Source of the DNA: Gibbula magus
Taxonomy: Eukaryota; Mollusca; Gastropoda; Trochida; Trochidae
Direction: 5' to 3'
DNA: 64,000 nt
Assembly: GCA_936450465.1 (NCBI GenBank)
Contig: OW388292.1
Span: 7,831,756 to 7,895,755 of the forward strand
Part shown: piece after piece, positions 23,632-36,069 of the stretch
How the letters are laid out: every line of letters starts with the position of its first letter
Numbering within the stretch: position 1 is the stretch's first letter
Program-made: the position numbers and the translations under genes
Notes under the pieces: model-generated
Seen by the model: only the letters and a program-made list of their open reading frames with translations
The model's database searches: none
Told to the model about the DNA's origin: nothing

Positions 23632-24184
23632 CTGAAACACAGAGAGTGACGTATAAAACAGAACCCAACAACGATTTAAATAAAAGACTTGTGGCGGTGA
23701 ATCCGTGATATAATTATTATTCTAAACATAACAACTCATCTGAATTCATCCTTTTTTCAAATTTGAAATGGCATTCGCAGGTGGATTTAATTAGCACTTG
23801 ATATCAATATTGACGAACTAATGAAGGAAAAAATAGATGAAGAAAGTTGCATTTGCATTAGATGTCCAGTTCCTGTTTAAATCGTTGTATTATGGAGATT
23901 CATGAATGAAAGAATAAAAAAAGACGTAAACTAAATAAAAGAGTTTACATTTAAACACGACGATGATCAATGAGAATGTTTTTAGAATTGTAAGGGTTGC
24001 CCCTACCTGCGCTGCGCTCTTTCCCACTTCCCCTCACCTTGAGTGAGCGGGCGTGTCGTACAACTCGGCGGAGCAGTTCCATTCTGTTAATGGTAAACTC
24101 GGGAGTTGTGTCTTCGATATCCGCTCTATTATCCAGGTATGCTGGATATCTGCCCATGTTTTCCCGTGTAGGAATGCGTGACAT
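22481..24184 (-). CDS. NHL-repeat (beta-propeller) protein without RING or B-box, two exons, complete
   Basis: Exons 24184-24007 and 23631-22481 join in phase 1 (GCAG|GTAGGG to TGTTTCAG|AT, making a GAT codon) and give 442 residues. Residues 1-160 are polar, with Pro/Ser-rich stretches, and show no zinc-finger Cys/His pattern. Residues about 163-429 form an NHL propeller. The clearest blades read RIIVADSGNHCVKVFD (from about 316) and NVIVADHYNDRVLLFS (from about 363), with a weaker blade at GRIFVADEQLNDVLAF. NHL propellers of the TRIM family bind protein or RNA; RING-less NHL proteins are expanded in molluscs. A ligase function is unlikely without a RING. A minus-strand AATAAA at 22121-22116 is a candidate poly(A) signal. 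Confidence 0.85.
24007..24184 (-). CDS. NHL protein exon 1
   Basis: 59 codons plus one base. It starts MSRIPTRENMGRYPAYL and ends in a basic GSGKERSA stretch before the donor GTAGGG. No signal peptide or transmembrane segment is seen, so the product is likely intracellular. Confidence 0.78.
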
Positions 24185-24659
24185 TGCGTGTTCCTCTCCA
24201 CACTAGTTATTTCAGAGTCGAAAAAACCTTAAATAGCTTCGTATCGCTTTCTTATTGCCAACAGAGCGTCTGTGGTAAAGGTCAACTTCTTTTTGGAAGC
24301 ACTTCTGGTTTCCACCTGTATTTATCGTAGATACAATGTGTAAGTCACGTGATCATCTGGCTTTTGTTTTCTTCATCAATGAAGACGCAGTGCGCATGTC
24401 TCACAAGGTTCCAGATAACTGTGTAGTGCGCCCCTCACAACTTAAGCCATTGTTCGGCCAGTTTGTGGGCGGCTGAGACAGTTGTTCTCGCTCCGTATCA
24501 ATTGTTTCATATTTCATACGGTAAAAGAAGCACTGTAGCTGTCCTTCAAACCCCAGACACAACACGACAAGACAACCAAGAGAAATATTTGATGAATGCA
24601 TGGCTGATCTGGTTGTATCGTTCGTTTAATCGTAAAGCCAACAGTCGGCATATTAAGTA

Positions 24660-25400
24660 AAACTTTTAAATGTTAATATCTTGAAAATTGTGATCATTAT
24701 ATATGCTTTTTGTAATTGAATTATTCAATTGGAAACTTCCAGATAAATAATAGGGTCAAATTTGATACTCCTAATTTATCTTAATATTGATTTTATATGT
24801 TTAACGTTACTATATGCAAATTCGTTTTACTTGTTACGGTTACGTCACATACAGATTTAAAACTTGATATTGGGTAGTTCTCATCAGTCGTCAAGCTCAT
24901 TCAAGCTCCAAACCGGCCATTGTAGACCTGTACACCAGTATAAAACGCGAAGCGAAGGTTGGGTTACTCGTCCAGCCATTTCTGTTTATCTTAAAAACGT
25001 CTAACTTCAAGTTATCATCTGTGACCTAGAACCTGTTTAAAATTTTAACTTTATTTATATAATTTTTGCAACTATCAAATACGCAAAGTGCATTGATACC
25101 TAAATGTAATATATGTATAAAACCTTGCAGGTAGGTTCAACTACTATAGGAATTTATTTTGATAGGAATTATGTTATAACTCTGCCTTGTGACCAGTTAA
25201 GGTGTGCATTTATAAACGAGTTACTCGTGGCGTCGTCCGAAAGTGTATATGTGTATTAGTGGGGTACTTCACGCGTTTTGTTATTTTGCATGATGGTTAT
25301 GCGCGTACATATCTAGATGCTGTCGATACACAGTGGGTTACATCCAATGCATTACTTGGTACAGCAGTAGTATCCATTTCTATCCATTTTACTATAATGT
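24660..25400. other. AT-rich region upstream of the NHL gene
   Basis: No coding potential, splice-flanked exon or clear repeat was recognised here. Confidence 0.35.
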
Positions 25401-25402
25401 TA

Positions 25403-25531
25403 TTAATTAAGGATTTTCGTATTGGCCCAGTTACAGGTCCGAGGACAGTTGTATTGGCCCGAGACGAAGTCGAGGGCCAATACAACGGACCGAAGACCTG
25501 TAACTCGGCCAATACGGAAATACTTAATTAA
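25403..25531. mobile_element. Palindromic MITE-like element with TTAATTAA ends
   Basis: The two halves are inverted copies: 'ttaattaag', 'cgtattggcc', 'agttacaggtc', 'gttgtattggccc' occur in order on the left and reversed on the right. The tip is 'gagacgaagtcg'. Related 'tattggcccagtt' words continue at 25705-25790, with a further ttaattaa at about 25833. The whole 25403-25845 may therefore be one composite element. Confidence 0.7.
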
Positions 25532-25928
25532 TGACAATTTTATTAATTAACTTCTTTTCATTCTATTTGCACAACACTAGAAATCTCAATTATATTGAAA
25601 TAATAATTATAAACAAGAATGGTGAACAAATAGCACGGGTCAAAGTATTGAAGCGACCGTTTCGGGCTTTCACCAAATGTGCAACTGCGCATGCTCAGAC
25701 TCATATTGGCCCAGTTTGTCTCGTATGGTCCAGTTTTTCCCGTATTGGCCCAATTTCCCAGTATTGGCCCAGTTGTGAAATCATATGGTCTAGGCCGTAA
25801 ATGCCGTATACGTGCCATAACATTGATAGTTAATTAATAAATTATCTTACTAAAAGGTAAGCAGACATGACTGGAAGCGAGTTCAGTTGTTCTGTTACAC
25901 TTTCATACTAGAAGTAACTGTTACAGAC

Positions 25929-26097
25929 ACACGAGCTCGATATCGTCCTTAAAACGTAGGTAAAAAAACCTACCCCCTATATAACACAGAGTATACTCTA
26001 TGTTATATAGGGGGTAGATACTCTATGTCATATAGGGGGTAGGTTTTTTTTACCTACGGTTTACCTACGTTTTAAGGAAGATATCAAGCTCCTGTGG
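25929..26097. mobile_element. Foldback element (ACCTACCCCCTATATAAC hairpin)
   Basis: Left words 'gatatcgtccttaaaacg', 'taggtaaaaaaacctacc' and 'ccctatataacacagagta' recur in reverse order on the right, with one extra internal duplication of 'atagggggtaga'. The whole piece can fold into a long imperfect stem. Confidence 0.75.
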
Positions 26098-26099
26098 CT

Positions 26100-27240
26100 T
26101 AAGGCATTGAGGGGTTTACCAAGTGCAGTGAACAAATTCATGTATAACATATCATCCATTTAAGCTCATCAGGCCTAAAAGGCCAGATCGGTTCACGTGT
26201 ATGGTATGGGCCGTTGTGAGGAGACGGCAGGAGTTGTTAGTGAAACCTTTAAACGATTTCTTCTCCATAAACAGTTAACTTAGGAAACTGAAATGTTCTG
26301 AAATGTGTGTTACGTGAAGATTAAAGTTTGTTCATTTAGTCTGGATCTTCCCTCAAGTATGGGTGTGGCAGGGGTCCATCCTAAAATTCATAAACGACCT
26401 AAAGAAGCAGCTGAAATTTGTTGGAGCATTCTCTCCAAAATAAGGGCGTGACAGGGGGGTGCAAAATAAAGTGGTACACCAGTTTTTTTTTAAGAGCTAT
26501 GATAAAATGGTAGAGGTTGTCATGTATATCTTGCTGTTACTATTTCAGGATCCCTTTCTATATAAAGGCTCTTATCTTGCTCCATTCGAATAACGAGAAT
26601 TATACCAAACTGGCACTAGGCCAAATTACACAAACGCAAATTTGTGTATATTGCTGATATGAAAATGCTTGTATTTTAGTGCATTAAACTATATTGGACG
26701 TAACTTGTTAATGTTATAGAAATATTAGAAACATGAACAACATGTTGCATCATTTAAACTGAAATACATAATATTGTTTTGAAAAACAATTATGCTCAAG
26801 CCTTATAGTTAGAGAATAATCATTTTGAGATTCCAAGAAATATTTAGGTTTTGAAAATGATTAACAAAATAGTATTTAGTTTCTTGATTTTGAGTGAGTA
26901 TATATTTTAATTGATACGTGGTTGAACGACCTCTCATTCGCCATAACGTCATAAGGAGCCATATCTACACGGCTCTACAAAGATGGCATGTTATGGAGGT
27001 TATCCTCAGTAAAACCCTCAATCTTTAACCTTTGAAACACGGATCATATTCAAATAAATTGTCGAAGGTTAGTGTCCTGACGAGATAGGAACAAAGTCGT
27101 TAGCCTTCATCAGGTCAATAGATAACTAGTAGAGTAGCAATATCACTAGGCATTGTACTTCACAACACTGAAGAATTCTGATAACGTAAACCTGACCTCT
27201 GATAAATGTTACACAAACACGACCGGTTTTCCAAATAGCA
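26100..27240. other. AT-rich intergenic region
   Basis: No gene or clear repeat. It includes the words 'cataaacgacctaaagaagcag' and 'gaggttatcctcag', with no family recognised. Confidence 0.3.
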
Positions 27241-27244
27241 CCAA

Positions 27245-27985
27245 GTTAACCAGGATCTCTATCCCTGTCCCTGTCACTGATTCTAACTCTGTCCCTTTTC
27301 CTGTCCGTCTCTGCTTTTGATTTTAACTTTGCCCCTGTCTGTGGCTCTGTCCTTCTCCACGTTCCTGTCTCTGACTCTGATTGTACCTCTGTCCCTGTCT
27401 CTAGCTCTGATTCTGTCTCTGTCCCTGTCTCCGACTCAGGCTCTGATTCTAGCTATGCATTGTCTCTGTCCCTGTCTCTGTCTCTGATTCTAGCCCTGTC
27501 CCTGTCTCCGACTCAAGCTCTGGTTCTAGATATGCCCCTTCCTCTGCCCCTGGCTCTGACTCTGATTCCAGCTATGTCCATGTCTCTGGCTCTGATAGTA
27601 CCTTAGTCCCCGTCTCCGACTCAGGCTCTGATACTAGCTATGCCCACGTCTCTGTCCCTATCTTTGGCTCTGATTCTAGCTCTGTCCCTGTCCTAGGCTT
27701 TGTACCTTTCCCTGTCCCTGTCTCTAGCTCTGATTCTAACTCGGTCTCTTTCCCTGTCCCTGTCTCTGACTCTATTTCTAGCTCTGTCCCTGTCTCTGAC
27801 TCTAGCTCTGATTCTAGCTCTGTCCCTGTCTCTGGCTTTGATTCTAGCTCTGTCCCTGTCTCTGGCTCTTATTCAAGCCATGTCCCTGTCCCAAGCTCTG
27901 ATTCTAGCTCTGTCCCTGTCTCTTGCTCTGATTCTAGCTATGTTCTTGGCTCTGTCCCTATCTCTGTCTCTGTCCCTGTCTCTGA
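27245..27985. repeat. C/T-rich minisatellite, about 30-bp unit, array 1
   Basis: Tandem variants of TCTGATTCTAGCTCTGTCCC + TGTCTCTGGC. The unit length is a multiple of three, so open frames (Ser/Leu or Ser/Val/Pro/Asp) run through it. They are by-products and not genes. Confidence 0.85.
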
Positions 27986-28550
27986 TTATATAGTATTCGG
28001 TTGCGTCCGTCCGTACGTCAATCCGGCCGTACGTCCATACGAAATAAATGGTTCATCATAGGGAGAGTAATGTTCCTACATAGTATTGTGACCTTGACCA
28101 TCATTTCAAGGTCACAACGAGACTTTGTCACTTTACCCTTGTCAGCGGGATATCTCAAGAATCAGTCACTAGATTCTCATATCTTACACATAGCTTCTCC
28201 TAGGGAGGACAGAGAGCTGATTAGATTTTGGTGAGCTTGACATTATTCTCAAGATCACAGTGGAACTTTGAAGTTTTCTGCATGTGAACTTGCATGTTCA
28301 GCTTGTCAGTGGGATATCTCAAGAATCATTCACTGGAATTTCATCACATCTTACACGAAGCACCTCCTAGGGAAGACAAAGAGCTGATTAGATTTTGGTG
28401 ACCTTGACATTATTCTCAAAGTCACAGCAAAACTTTTAATTTTTCGGCAGTCAAGACTCAAGGCCCAGTCGATTTTGCTGATCTTGAAATTATTTTTCAA
28501 GTTTGAATTATTAATTTGTGGCGGGGGATTATGTCACCTTAGTGACAACT
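27984..28550. repeat. Spacer copy 1 of a tandem segmental duplication
   Basis: Non-minisatellite spacer starting 'attatatagtattcgg' and containing GTCCGTCCGTACGT, 'gaccttgaccatcatttcaa' and 'cgggatatctcaagaatca'. It recurs at 28801-29412. Copy 1 lacks about 44 bp present in copy 2 (after 'catacgaaat'). Confidence 0.85.
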
Positions 28551-28800
28551 GATTGTTCTAGTTATGTCCCTGTCTCTGACTCTGACTCTATTTCTAGCTC
28601 TGTCCCTGTCTCTGACTCTAGCTCTGATTCTAGCTCTGTCCCTGTCTCTGGCTTTGATTCTAGCTCTGTCCCTGTCTCTGGCTCTTATTCTAGCCATGTC
28701 CCTGTCTCTAGCTCTGATTCTAGCTCTGTCCCTGTCTCTTGCTCTGATTCTAGCTATGTTCTTGGCTCTGTCCCTATCTCTGTCTCTGTCCCTGTCTCTG
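28551..28800. repeat. C/T-rich minisatellite array 2
   Basis: Second block of the 30-bp Ser/Val/Pro-frame minisatellite, almost identical to 27745-27983 at the other end of the duplicated segment. Confidence 0.85.
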
Positions 28801-29412
28801 ATTATATAGTATTCGGCTGCGTCCGTCCGTACGTCAATCCGGCCGTACGTCCATACGAAATGGAATAACTCAAGTACTTTTAGCTGAATTCATTTCATAT
28901 TTTGCATATGGGTTCATCATAGGGAGAGTAATGTTCCTACAGAGTATTGTGACCTTGACCATCATTTCAAGGTCACAACGAGACTTTGTCACTTTACCCT
29001 TGTCAGCGGGATATCTCAAGAATCAGTCACTGGATTCTCATATCTTACACATAGCTTCTCCTAGGGAGGACAGAGAGCTGATTAGATTTTGGTGAGCTTG
29101 ACATTATTCTCAAGATCACAGTGGAACTTTGAAGTTTTCTGCATGTGAACTTGCATGTTAAGCTTGTCAGTGGGATATCTCAAGAATCATTCACTGGAAT
29201 TTCATCACATCTTACACGAAGCACCTCCTAGGGAAGACAAAGAGCTGATTAGATTTTGGTGACCTTGACATTATTCTCAAAGTCACAGCAAAACTTTTAA
29301 TTTTTCGGCAGTCAAGACTCAAGGCCCAGTCGATTTTGCTGATCTTGAAATTATTTTTCAATTTTGAATTATTAATTTGTGGCGGGGGATTATGTCACCT
29401 TAGTGACAACTG
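28801..29412. repeat. Spacer copy 2 of the segmental duplication
   Basis: Near-identical to 27984-28550 with few substitutions. It retains a 44-bp piece that includes 'aactcaagtacttttagctg'. High identity implies a recent event. Confidence 0.85.
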
Positions 29413-29825
29413 ATTGTTCTAGTTATGTCCCTGTCTCTGACTCTTATTCTAACTCTGTCTCTGTCTCTGATTCTAGCTCGGTCCCAGTCTCTGACTCTGT
29501 ACCTGGCTCTGATTCTAGCTCTGTCCCTGTCTCTGATTCTAGCTATGTCCCTGGCCCTGACTCTGCCCCTGTCTTTGACTCTGATTTAATTTATGTCCCT
29601 GTCTCTGATTTAATTTATGTCCCTGTCTCTGACTATAGCCCAGTCCCTGTCTCTGACTCTGTCCCTGGCTCTGATTCTAGCTTTGTCCCTGGCCCTGACT
29701 CTGCCCCTGTCTTTGGCTCCGATTTTAGTTATGTCCCTGGCTCTGACTCTGTCCCTGGCTCTGATTCTAGCTCTGTCCCTGTTTCTGTCTTTGACTCTGT
29801 CCCTGTCTCTCTGGATCTGACACTA
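29413..29825. repeat. C/T-rich minisatellite array 3
   Basis: Third block of the same minisatellite, with more unit types ('gccctgactctgcccctgtc', 'gatttaatttatgtccctg'). Confidence 0.8.
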
Positions 29826-30472
29826 ATATTATTGATTGCGGATAAGTATGCCAAGTTTTCCCTAAAAAAATAATACCATTAATACAACATGCGGGGAACA
29901 AACTGTTTATATGTAGTTCGTACCGTTACATTAATGGAGATTGGTTAACAGCTATCGTTATTTGACGAATTTCGCATATTACCCTTGTGATGTCTTGCTA
30001 TATTGTCATCACACTCAGTGATTCCACACAACATTAGGTTTTGTATATTTTCCTAAATAAATTATACTTAAAACACTTAGTGTAATGTTTTATTTATGAA
30101 TATGTTGAGTATATAGTAAGAAGGCAAAACATCTTATCTATCCAGTAACATGGTCAGCACAGGTCAGCAGGTCACCTAGTGAACGACATTTCTGTTTACT
30201 TCTTGATAAATCTTTGTTTGTTCGTGTTTCGCCACACCTACGTCACATAATGTCCATCCAAGATAAGACATAGTTATTAATGATTTCATAAATAGTATGA
30301 AAATCTAGCAGGAATATTCAAAATACTTCTTTGAAAGCATTTAGTTGAAAATAATAGTAATAGTAATAGTATTTATTTGAGTAGAAAAAACATTTATATA
30401 TATATAGACAAAATATCCCTATACACAAAATATCACAATGAAGCCATGACGTCAACGGGATGTCACTAAACA

Positions 30473-30476
<4 letters not shown>

Positions 30477-30540
<64 letters not shown>

Positions 30541-30545
30541 CACAT
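30477..30545. repeat. (TA)n microsatellite
   Basis: About 30 TA units. It is flanked by inverted 'acaaaatatccctata' (30400-30425) and 'tatagggatattttgtgt' (30547-30565), so the run sits at the tip of a potential hairpin. Confidence 0.9.
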
Positions 30546-30548
30546 ATA

Positions 30549-30917
30549 TAGGGATATTTTGTGTGGAAACGAAAATCGAATACAGGATTAAACACAATCC
30601 AGTCAAAACATCTTATTGGGCTTATAATTTTGGGACTTAAGATTTAACAATTTGACATAGATATTCATTTAAAAATTAATACTAGGAAGAAGTGAAGTCA
30701 TTTATCAGTGCTACTAATGTAGAACGCTTCCCTATGATATAACACGCCATTGTTGATAAATCAAATGATAAAGTATTATATGGAGATTCTATCAGTTTAT
30801 ATGTTTTCATTATTAGAGAGTTATGAACTCAGTAAAAACAACGTGGTAACTCATTCCACGTAATGCAGAGACAGAGAAAGATGAAATGGCGATACGGTGA
30901 TAGAACCGTCCCTTTAA
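30549..30917. mobile_element. Inverted-repeat element family F1, copy 1
   Basis: Runs from 'agggatattttgtgtggaaa' to 'gatagaaccgtccctttaa'. It shares end and internal words ('gtggaaacgaaa.tcga', 'ttctatcagt.tatatg') with 34827-35239 (opposite orientation) and 52200-52619. Confidence 0.6.
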
Positions 30918-31167
30918 TATCGACGAAAAACTGAATTTATATATGGTCGCGTTAAGGATCAACATGGTGTTTGAACATAAGAGCGGTCACTATTTACAAA
31001 AATAATACTCCAGCGAAACAATGAATGTGGTACACTTATACATAGGTTACTTATTTATTTACAGAATCATACATGGATATATTTAACTGGAAATTAACAC
31101 GGCAGGGCTGGGAAACTGTCAAATGTACACCAAGAGAGTATGTATCATGTATGTGTAGTATTAAAAT

Positions 31168-31525
31168 TAACTGAAGGTAAAAAGTGAAGCAACACCTATA
31201 TTTTTAGTGTAGCAAATATGCTGATGGTAAAATGTGTAGTAAATATACTGATGGTAAAATGTAAAGCAACACCTATATTTTAGTGTAGCAAATATACTGA
31301 TGGTAAAATATGAAGCAACACCTAAATTGTATTGTAGTAAATATTCTGATGGTAAAATGTGAAACAACACCTAAATTTTATTGTAGTAAATATACTGACG
31401 GTAAAATATGAAGCAACACCTAAATTTTATTGTAGTAAATATACTGATGGTAAAATATGAAGCAACACCTAAATTTATTGTAGTAAATATACTGATGGTA
31501 AAATGTGAAGCAACATCTAAATTTC
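31168..31525. repeat. 49-bp minisatellite, about 7 copies
   Basis: Unit 'ctgatggtaaaatatgaagc' + 'aacacctaaattttattgta' + 'gtaaatata'. Some copies have small deletions. Confidence 0.85.
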
Positions 31526-32029
31526 CGGCTACGAGAGGTTTCAGGTCTGTTTTATGTGATAATTTGAGCTTTCTAAATGATATACCAAAGCGCCTAAAGA
31601 TATTGTTATTATTAATTGTATTAATAGAACAGTTGCCTTGGTGAAAATGACGCTGACTTAAGACACTCGAGGAGTAAAGTGTTATATTGCTATTAAAGAG
31701 CTATCAAGGATGTTTATGAAGATAAAGGACAATTGCCAAAAATCTATCTCCGTGAAATATATACACTTAATTTTTCACAGATCTTTTTCGACCCAAAATA
31801 AATTGCACAAATGAGTAAAGGTGTTTCCCAGTCTAAATATAGAACAAATCTATTATTTTCAAGCTCAAAGCATTTTGGTTTAGCGAACACACTGTATACA
31901 AAGACACAAAAGAAAAACAAAGTTTATGAGCAATCAAAGAAATCGAAATATATATATTTTGGCGGTTATTTATTTACCATTTCATTTAATTATGTATTTA
32001 CTATGCAATATAGACGTGATGATCATTAG

Positions 32030-34826
32030 TATATGCAACAATAGATATGACAACTCTTAAATAAGTAAATACAGCTCAACTTGTCACTTAACATGATTGA
32101 AAACAATTTAATTACATAAACACTAACAATTAAATAAATCAATTTAATAAAACTTAGCATTGACATTGTAAAAAAAACTTTTTAAAAGTACGGAGTAAAA
32201 AAGTGTCTTTCTACTGTCCATGATGAAGCCATTGTGTGAACTGATTAATTCTAAAAACCACTCAGTCTGTATAGGCAATGACATGTATTAGTGCTCAATA
32301 TTTCTGAACAAAAGCGTGCTTATCGTGCATGCTCGTGATTCAAGCACACGACGATTATGCTGTAGCACGACTCGTAAGCTTTATACAAAATGTACGCCTC
32401 ATGCACCTCGGAAAATTAGGAAATTCAGTGCTCAAAGTGCCGAAGATGACGTCAATGTCCCTCAAATTTGCATATGAAAATGAGAAATGTCATTGTTTTG
32501 CTTGTTGTGTTCGAGAGAATGTTTCCCAAATTTGTTGAGAATTCATTTGAAATATATTCATTTTAAGACATGTTTTTTCACAACTCAAGCATTTGACTGT
32601 GCTCTAAGATGGATAGAGAACTCGTAGCAGTACATAATCGGGATGTGTACTGTTCTGCTACTCGTCCTCTATCTATTACTGAGAATATATGTCATAATTT
32701 TCTGGTCATATCTCAATTAAAAAATATATTAAACAGGCAATAATTTGTATATTCTCAGGACATTTAGAAACATTGTTTATATAAAGCAATCGTCACAATC
32801 AGTAATGTGTGACAAGGGTAACTTGTAAGAGAAGCATGTGCAACACGTGCAACACGTGAGTTACTATGGCACCTTGCGCTATAGACGAGCCTTTTCGCTT
32901 CGGAAACGCTTGCTGCTGTGTAGTACGTTTTATGTAATAAAGGGATTTCTGTTTACATGACATCAGATACCCTTAACGCGCGTTATTCGAAGGTGTACTT
33001 CTCTTTGAAACCAAATTTCATTACATGGTCGTGATATGAAAATAATTTATTACATGTCATGTTGAAGAGAAAATATTTATCTTCTGAAGCGATTGTCGTT
33101 ATGAGTATATTTTCCACAAATAATTTTGTCTTTCAAACGTTAACATCATTGATGGCTCTTTAAGAAAATGTCTTCATACAACTCCCGAATAGTAGCTAAC
33201 ATACACCATCCCTTGAATGCGAATTTTGGGGGAATCTTTCAGTGACGACCTCGACCAGTGGCGACCTTGAATTGACCTCATCTGTGGCACGGTGTTTTTA
33301 AGATACCAGCTGATCACGCCGTGACACATCCACACGCCTTGTAATGTAGTAAGGACATGCATGACACTTTATCTCATGTCAACAGTTTGCCATTCTTTAG
33401 CCTCAGATAACAGATATCGAGGTATTTCAATGAACCAACAAGTCGCACAACACATATCTCGGGATAACGATTTAGGGGTTACCTTTACAGTTGTAACAAT
33501 ACACCCAATGTCTTTCCAACAGTTGGGGTACAATACAAACACACTCCATCGCGGTTGCTGCACTATATTTACTGGAGGCTGGGGACACGTTCATATTAAA
33601 AAAAATGCTTTCATTTAGAATGGTTACCCGAATTGTAGATTCTTTTCACCCAACTATTTTTCGCGAAAGGTTTGTATTTCTTATATCCGGTGCTCTAAAC
33701 CCACCTTATAATTACTTGCTTAAACCCTCAGTGGTAGTCTTATCATCACAATGGTGGGGTATTACAGAGAAAGGGAAACGTAGAGGTAAAATATTAAGAT
33801 TGTTGTGGTTTCGTTTAATCCATGGAAATGTTACCATTGATAAACCTTTCTCACAGTTTTGTTTTTGTATTTGTATTTGTTCATTCTTGAGAGTCCATAT
33901 TCGTAAAATCTTTTATCAATTGATACTGTTATAATTTTAGAAATAAAATGAGGTATAAAGATATCGTAGTCGCAAGAGCAAATGGGGCAAATCGTTAAAT
34001 TAAAAAGGACAAATCGGAACAGCAACAATAACTAGCAGTTTTTTTTTTTAATTTAAGAGTTGTTCTTTCAAGAAGTTCTTAAGGTAAATGAAAGACACAT
34101 TTCTAAAGATTTTGATAAAGTATAGACGAAATAAAACATAATTTGCCCAGACCTCCTTATATATATGCCTACGTATATGCATTCAATCAACGGGCTAAGC
34201 AATCAATGCATGCGTTAATGGGGATTGTTTTGTGTCCTGGATGCTCGAACGAGTACGTCATGTCACAGTGTTACCCATTCAATGTAATAATTAGGATATC
34301 CTCACTTTATCATGATACATTACTTGTTACTCCACACTTCGCCATCAGTGAAAAGAACTCATATTCAAGGTTATGTATTCGTGACGACTGTACAATTTAT
34401 ATGAGTGAATGTCCCGGTCGCCAACCATTATTTCTACAGATAACAGTCGTCGTTGTTTACGTCAATTTGTTTTCCATTGAAGTATGATACTTGTGACATG
34501 ACAAAATCTGTCTTTAAGATGTTTGACTGACATATATATCTTTAAAGGTACAGGTGCAGGTTATATGAGTGCATATGCATCCACTTTTCCTTCCGGTCCT
34601 ATCGATGCAATCGAAGACTGATCATTCATATCATTAACCTTCAATCGATAATGAAAAAACACTGAACAGCCTAAGTCACAAAGAGATTACACAAATCGTA
34701 AGAGTTGCTTGTGTACAAAATGGGAAATAAATAGTGTTGAAAACGGCTACACTAGGATTCTGTGCAGCTTTTGAGTGTCGGCCATAATATCTTAACTGAC
34801 AATAAAGAATAAAATAGTCTTCATTA
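32030..34826. other. Region with no recognised gene
   Basis: No exon-like frames. Minor structures: an imperfect inverted repeat at about 32607-32682 ('gatagagaactcgtagca' against 'gctactcgtcctctatcta') and short 'gcaacacgtg' duplications near 32835. Confidence 0.35.
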
Positions 34827-35239
34827 TAAAGGGATGGTTCTGTCGCCATATTGGATTTTTTTGCATTGCGTGAAATGAAAACACGCTATATTGTACCTAA
34901 TTTTAAAACTTTTTAATCACTAAAGACACTGATAGAGTATTCATACAGTAACACATAACATGTCATAAAACTAAAAATACTTTGCTGTTATGCTGTAGCG
35001 ACGTTTTCCCCACTAGCTGCGCCGATGAATGGCTTCAGTTCTTATTGTTTTATTTTTCAACAAATATACGCTTGTGTTTTTCAAGATGTGAAATATAAAG
35101 TCATCAAAATATTACCTTCATTACTATTTTTCGATTTGATTGTGTTTTAATCATGTATTGATAACATATATGTGTAAACAGGAATATCCTCTCGAATTTC
35201 GTTTGCACAAAAAATATCCCGATAGGACCCTCCTTTTAA
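34827..35239. mobile_element. Inverted-repeat element family F1, copy 2
   Basis: Left end 'taaagggatggttctgtcgc', right end reversed 'ttaaaaggagggtcctatcg': imperfect terminal inverted repeats. The interior matches the 52.2-kb copy in reverse ('tttaatcatgtattgataac' against 'taatacatgattaaaacaca'). Non-coding. Confidence 0.65.
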
Positions 35240-35487
35240 GTATATATGTAACTTCACCGATTACTTATAATATACAATTATAGACTAATGACGAGAACTG
35301 GAGAAAACAATATGGACCAAAGATGAAGTTTGATCCATAAATGTTTTATTATGTGTTGAATACAAAAACGAAAGTAAAACAATTAAATACAGTCAAAAAT
35401 TTTCTTTCAACAGCGTGGCTTACGGTAATATGAGGTCAGGCAACAATCGTTTGACGCCATTCAAGTCAATACGGCTTTTGGTCGGAC

Positions 35488-35526
35488 CAGGGACCTTATA
35501 TAGAGATGCATATATAAGGTCCGTGG
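35488..35526. repeat. Short hairpin (ACCTTATATA...TATATAAGGT)
   Basis: 'ggaccttatatagaga' followed by 'catatataaggtccg' gives a compact near-perfect stem. Function unknown. Confidence 0.55.
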
Positions 35527-35951
35527 TCGGACTCGGGCTTTAGTCAATATGCTTTTCTGTCGACGGTCACGTGATAGCCTCTCCACCAATCGGATCGCCG
35601 GAAAAACATTCTTACATAATAAAATGTATTATCATTGCTGTTGCATAAAATATAGCGGCTGCCGTTTTTGGTCTTTAGGTTGTGTGCAAAATTTATATTG
35701 CCGATATTGTAATTCATACAAATTTAATGCAACGTTGCATTAAATTACTTCCGGTCTTTTAGAATTAACTTAACGTGTATATTTCCCAGATAACGTATAT
35801 GGTGGATTATACCCGAGGACAGATCGTTTGAAATATCGAGAGATGTGTATTATTTGTGCATTAAGCAGTGCCTTTAAGATTGTGACGCTGTTAGTGACGA
35901 TACCCTAGATGACGACGATGATGATAATAGTTATGCTAATACTAGTGGAGC

Positions 35952-36069
35952 TTGGTCCCCTTTCACAAAGCACTAAGGTGATCGTAAGTCACTAAGGTAA
36001 CCTTAGTGCAATGTTAAATTGGAGTTAAGGTTAACCTTAGTAAATGTAGCTATGTGAAAGGAGGCCCAG
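35952..36069. mobile_element. Small MITE with CTTTCACA/TGTGAAAG ends
   Basis: Left 'tggtcccctttcacaaagc' and right (reversed) 'tgggcctcctttcacatagc' are terminal inverted repeats. The interior has 'actaaggtgatcgtaa' and 'taaggttaaccttag', themselves partly palindromic. About 118 bp. Confidence 0.65.

Noticed and set aside
25202..25531. 109-residue plus-strand frame near 25.3 kb
   Set aside because: Its second half lies in the 25403-25531 palindrome and mirrors the frame on the other strand, so it is an artefact of the inverted repeat.
27700..27993. Open frames of Ser/Leu or Ser/Val/Pro/Asp repeats at 27.7, 28.5 and 29.4 kb
   Set aside because: They follow from a 30-bp minisatellite whose unit is a multiple of three. 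All frames stay open locally; no splice sites, start context or second signal supports a gene.
30318..30545. 75-residue open frame with Ile/Tyr repeats
   Set aside because: Translation of a (TA)n microsatellite.
34143..34487. 114-residue plus-strand open frame
   Set aside because: No signal peptide, domain, or splice context; composition is like the surrounding AT-rich DNA.
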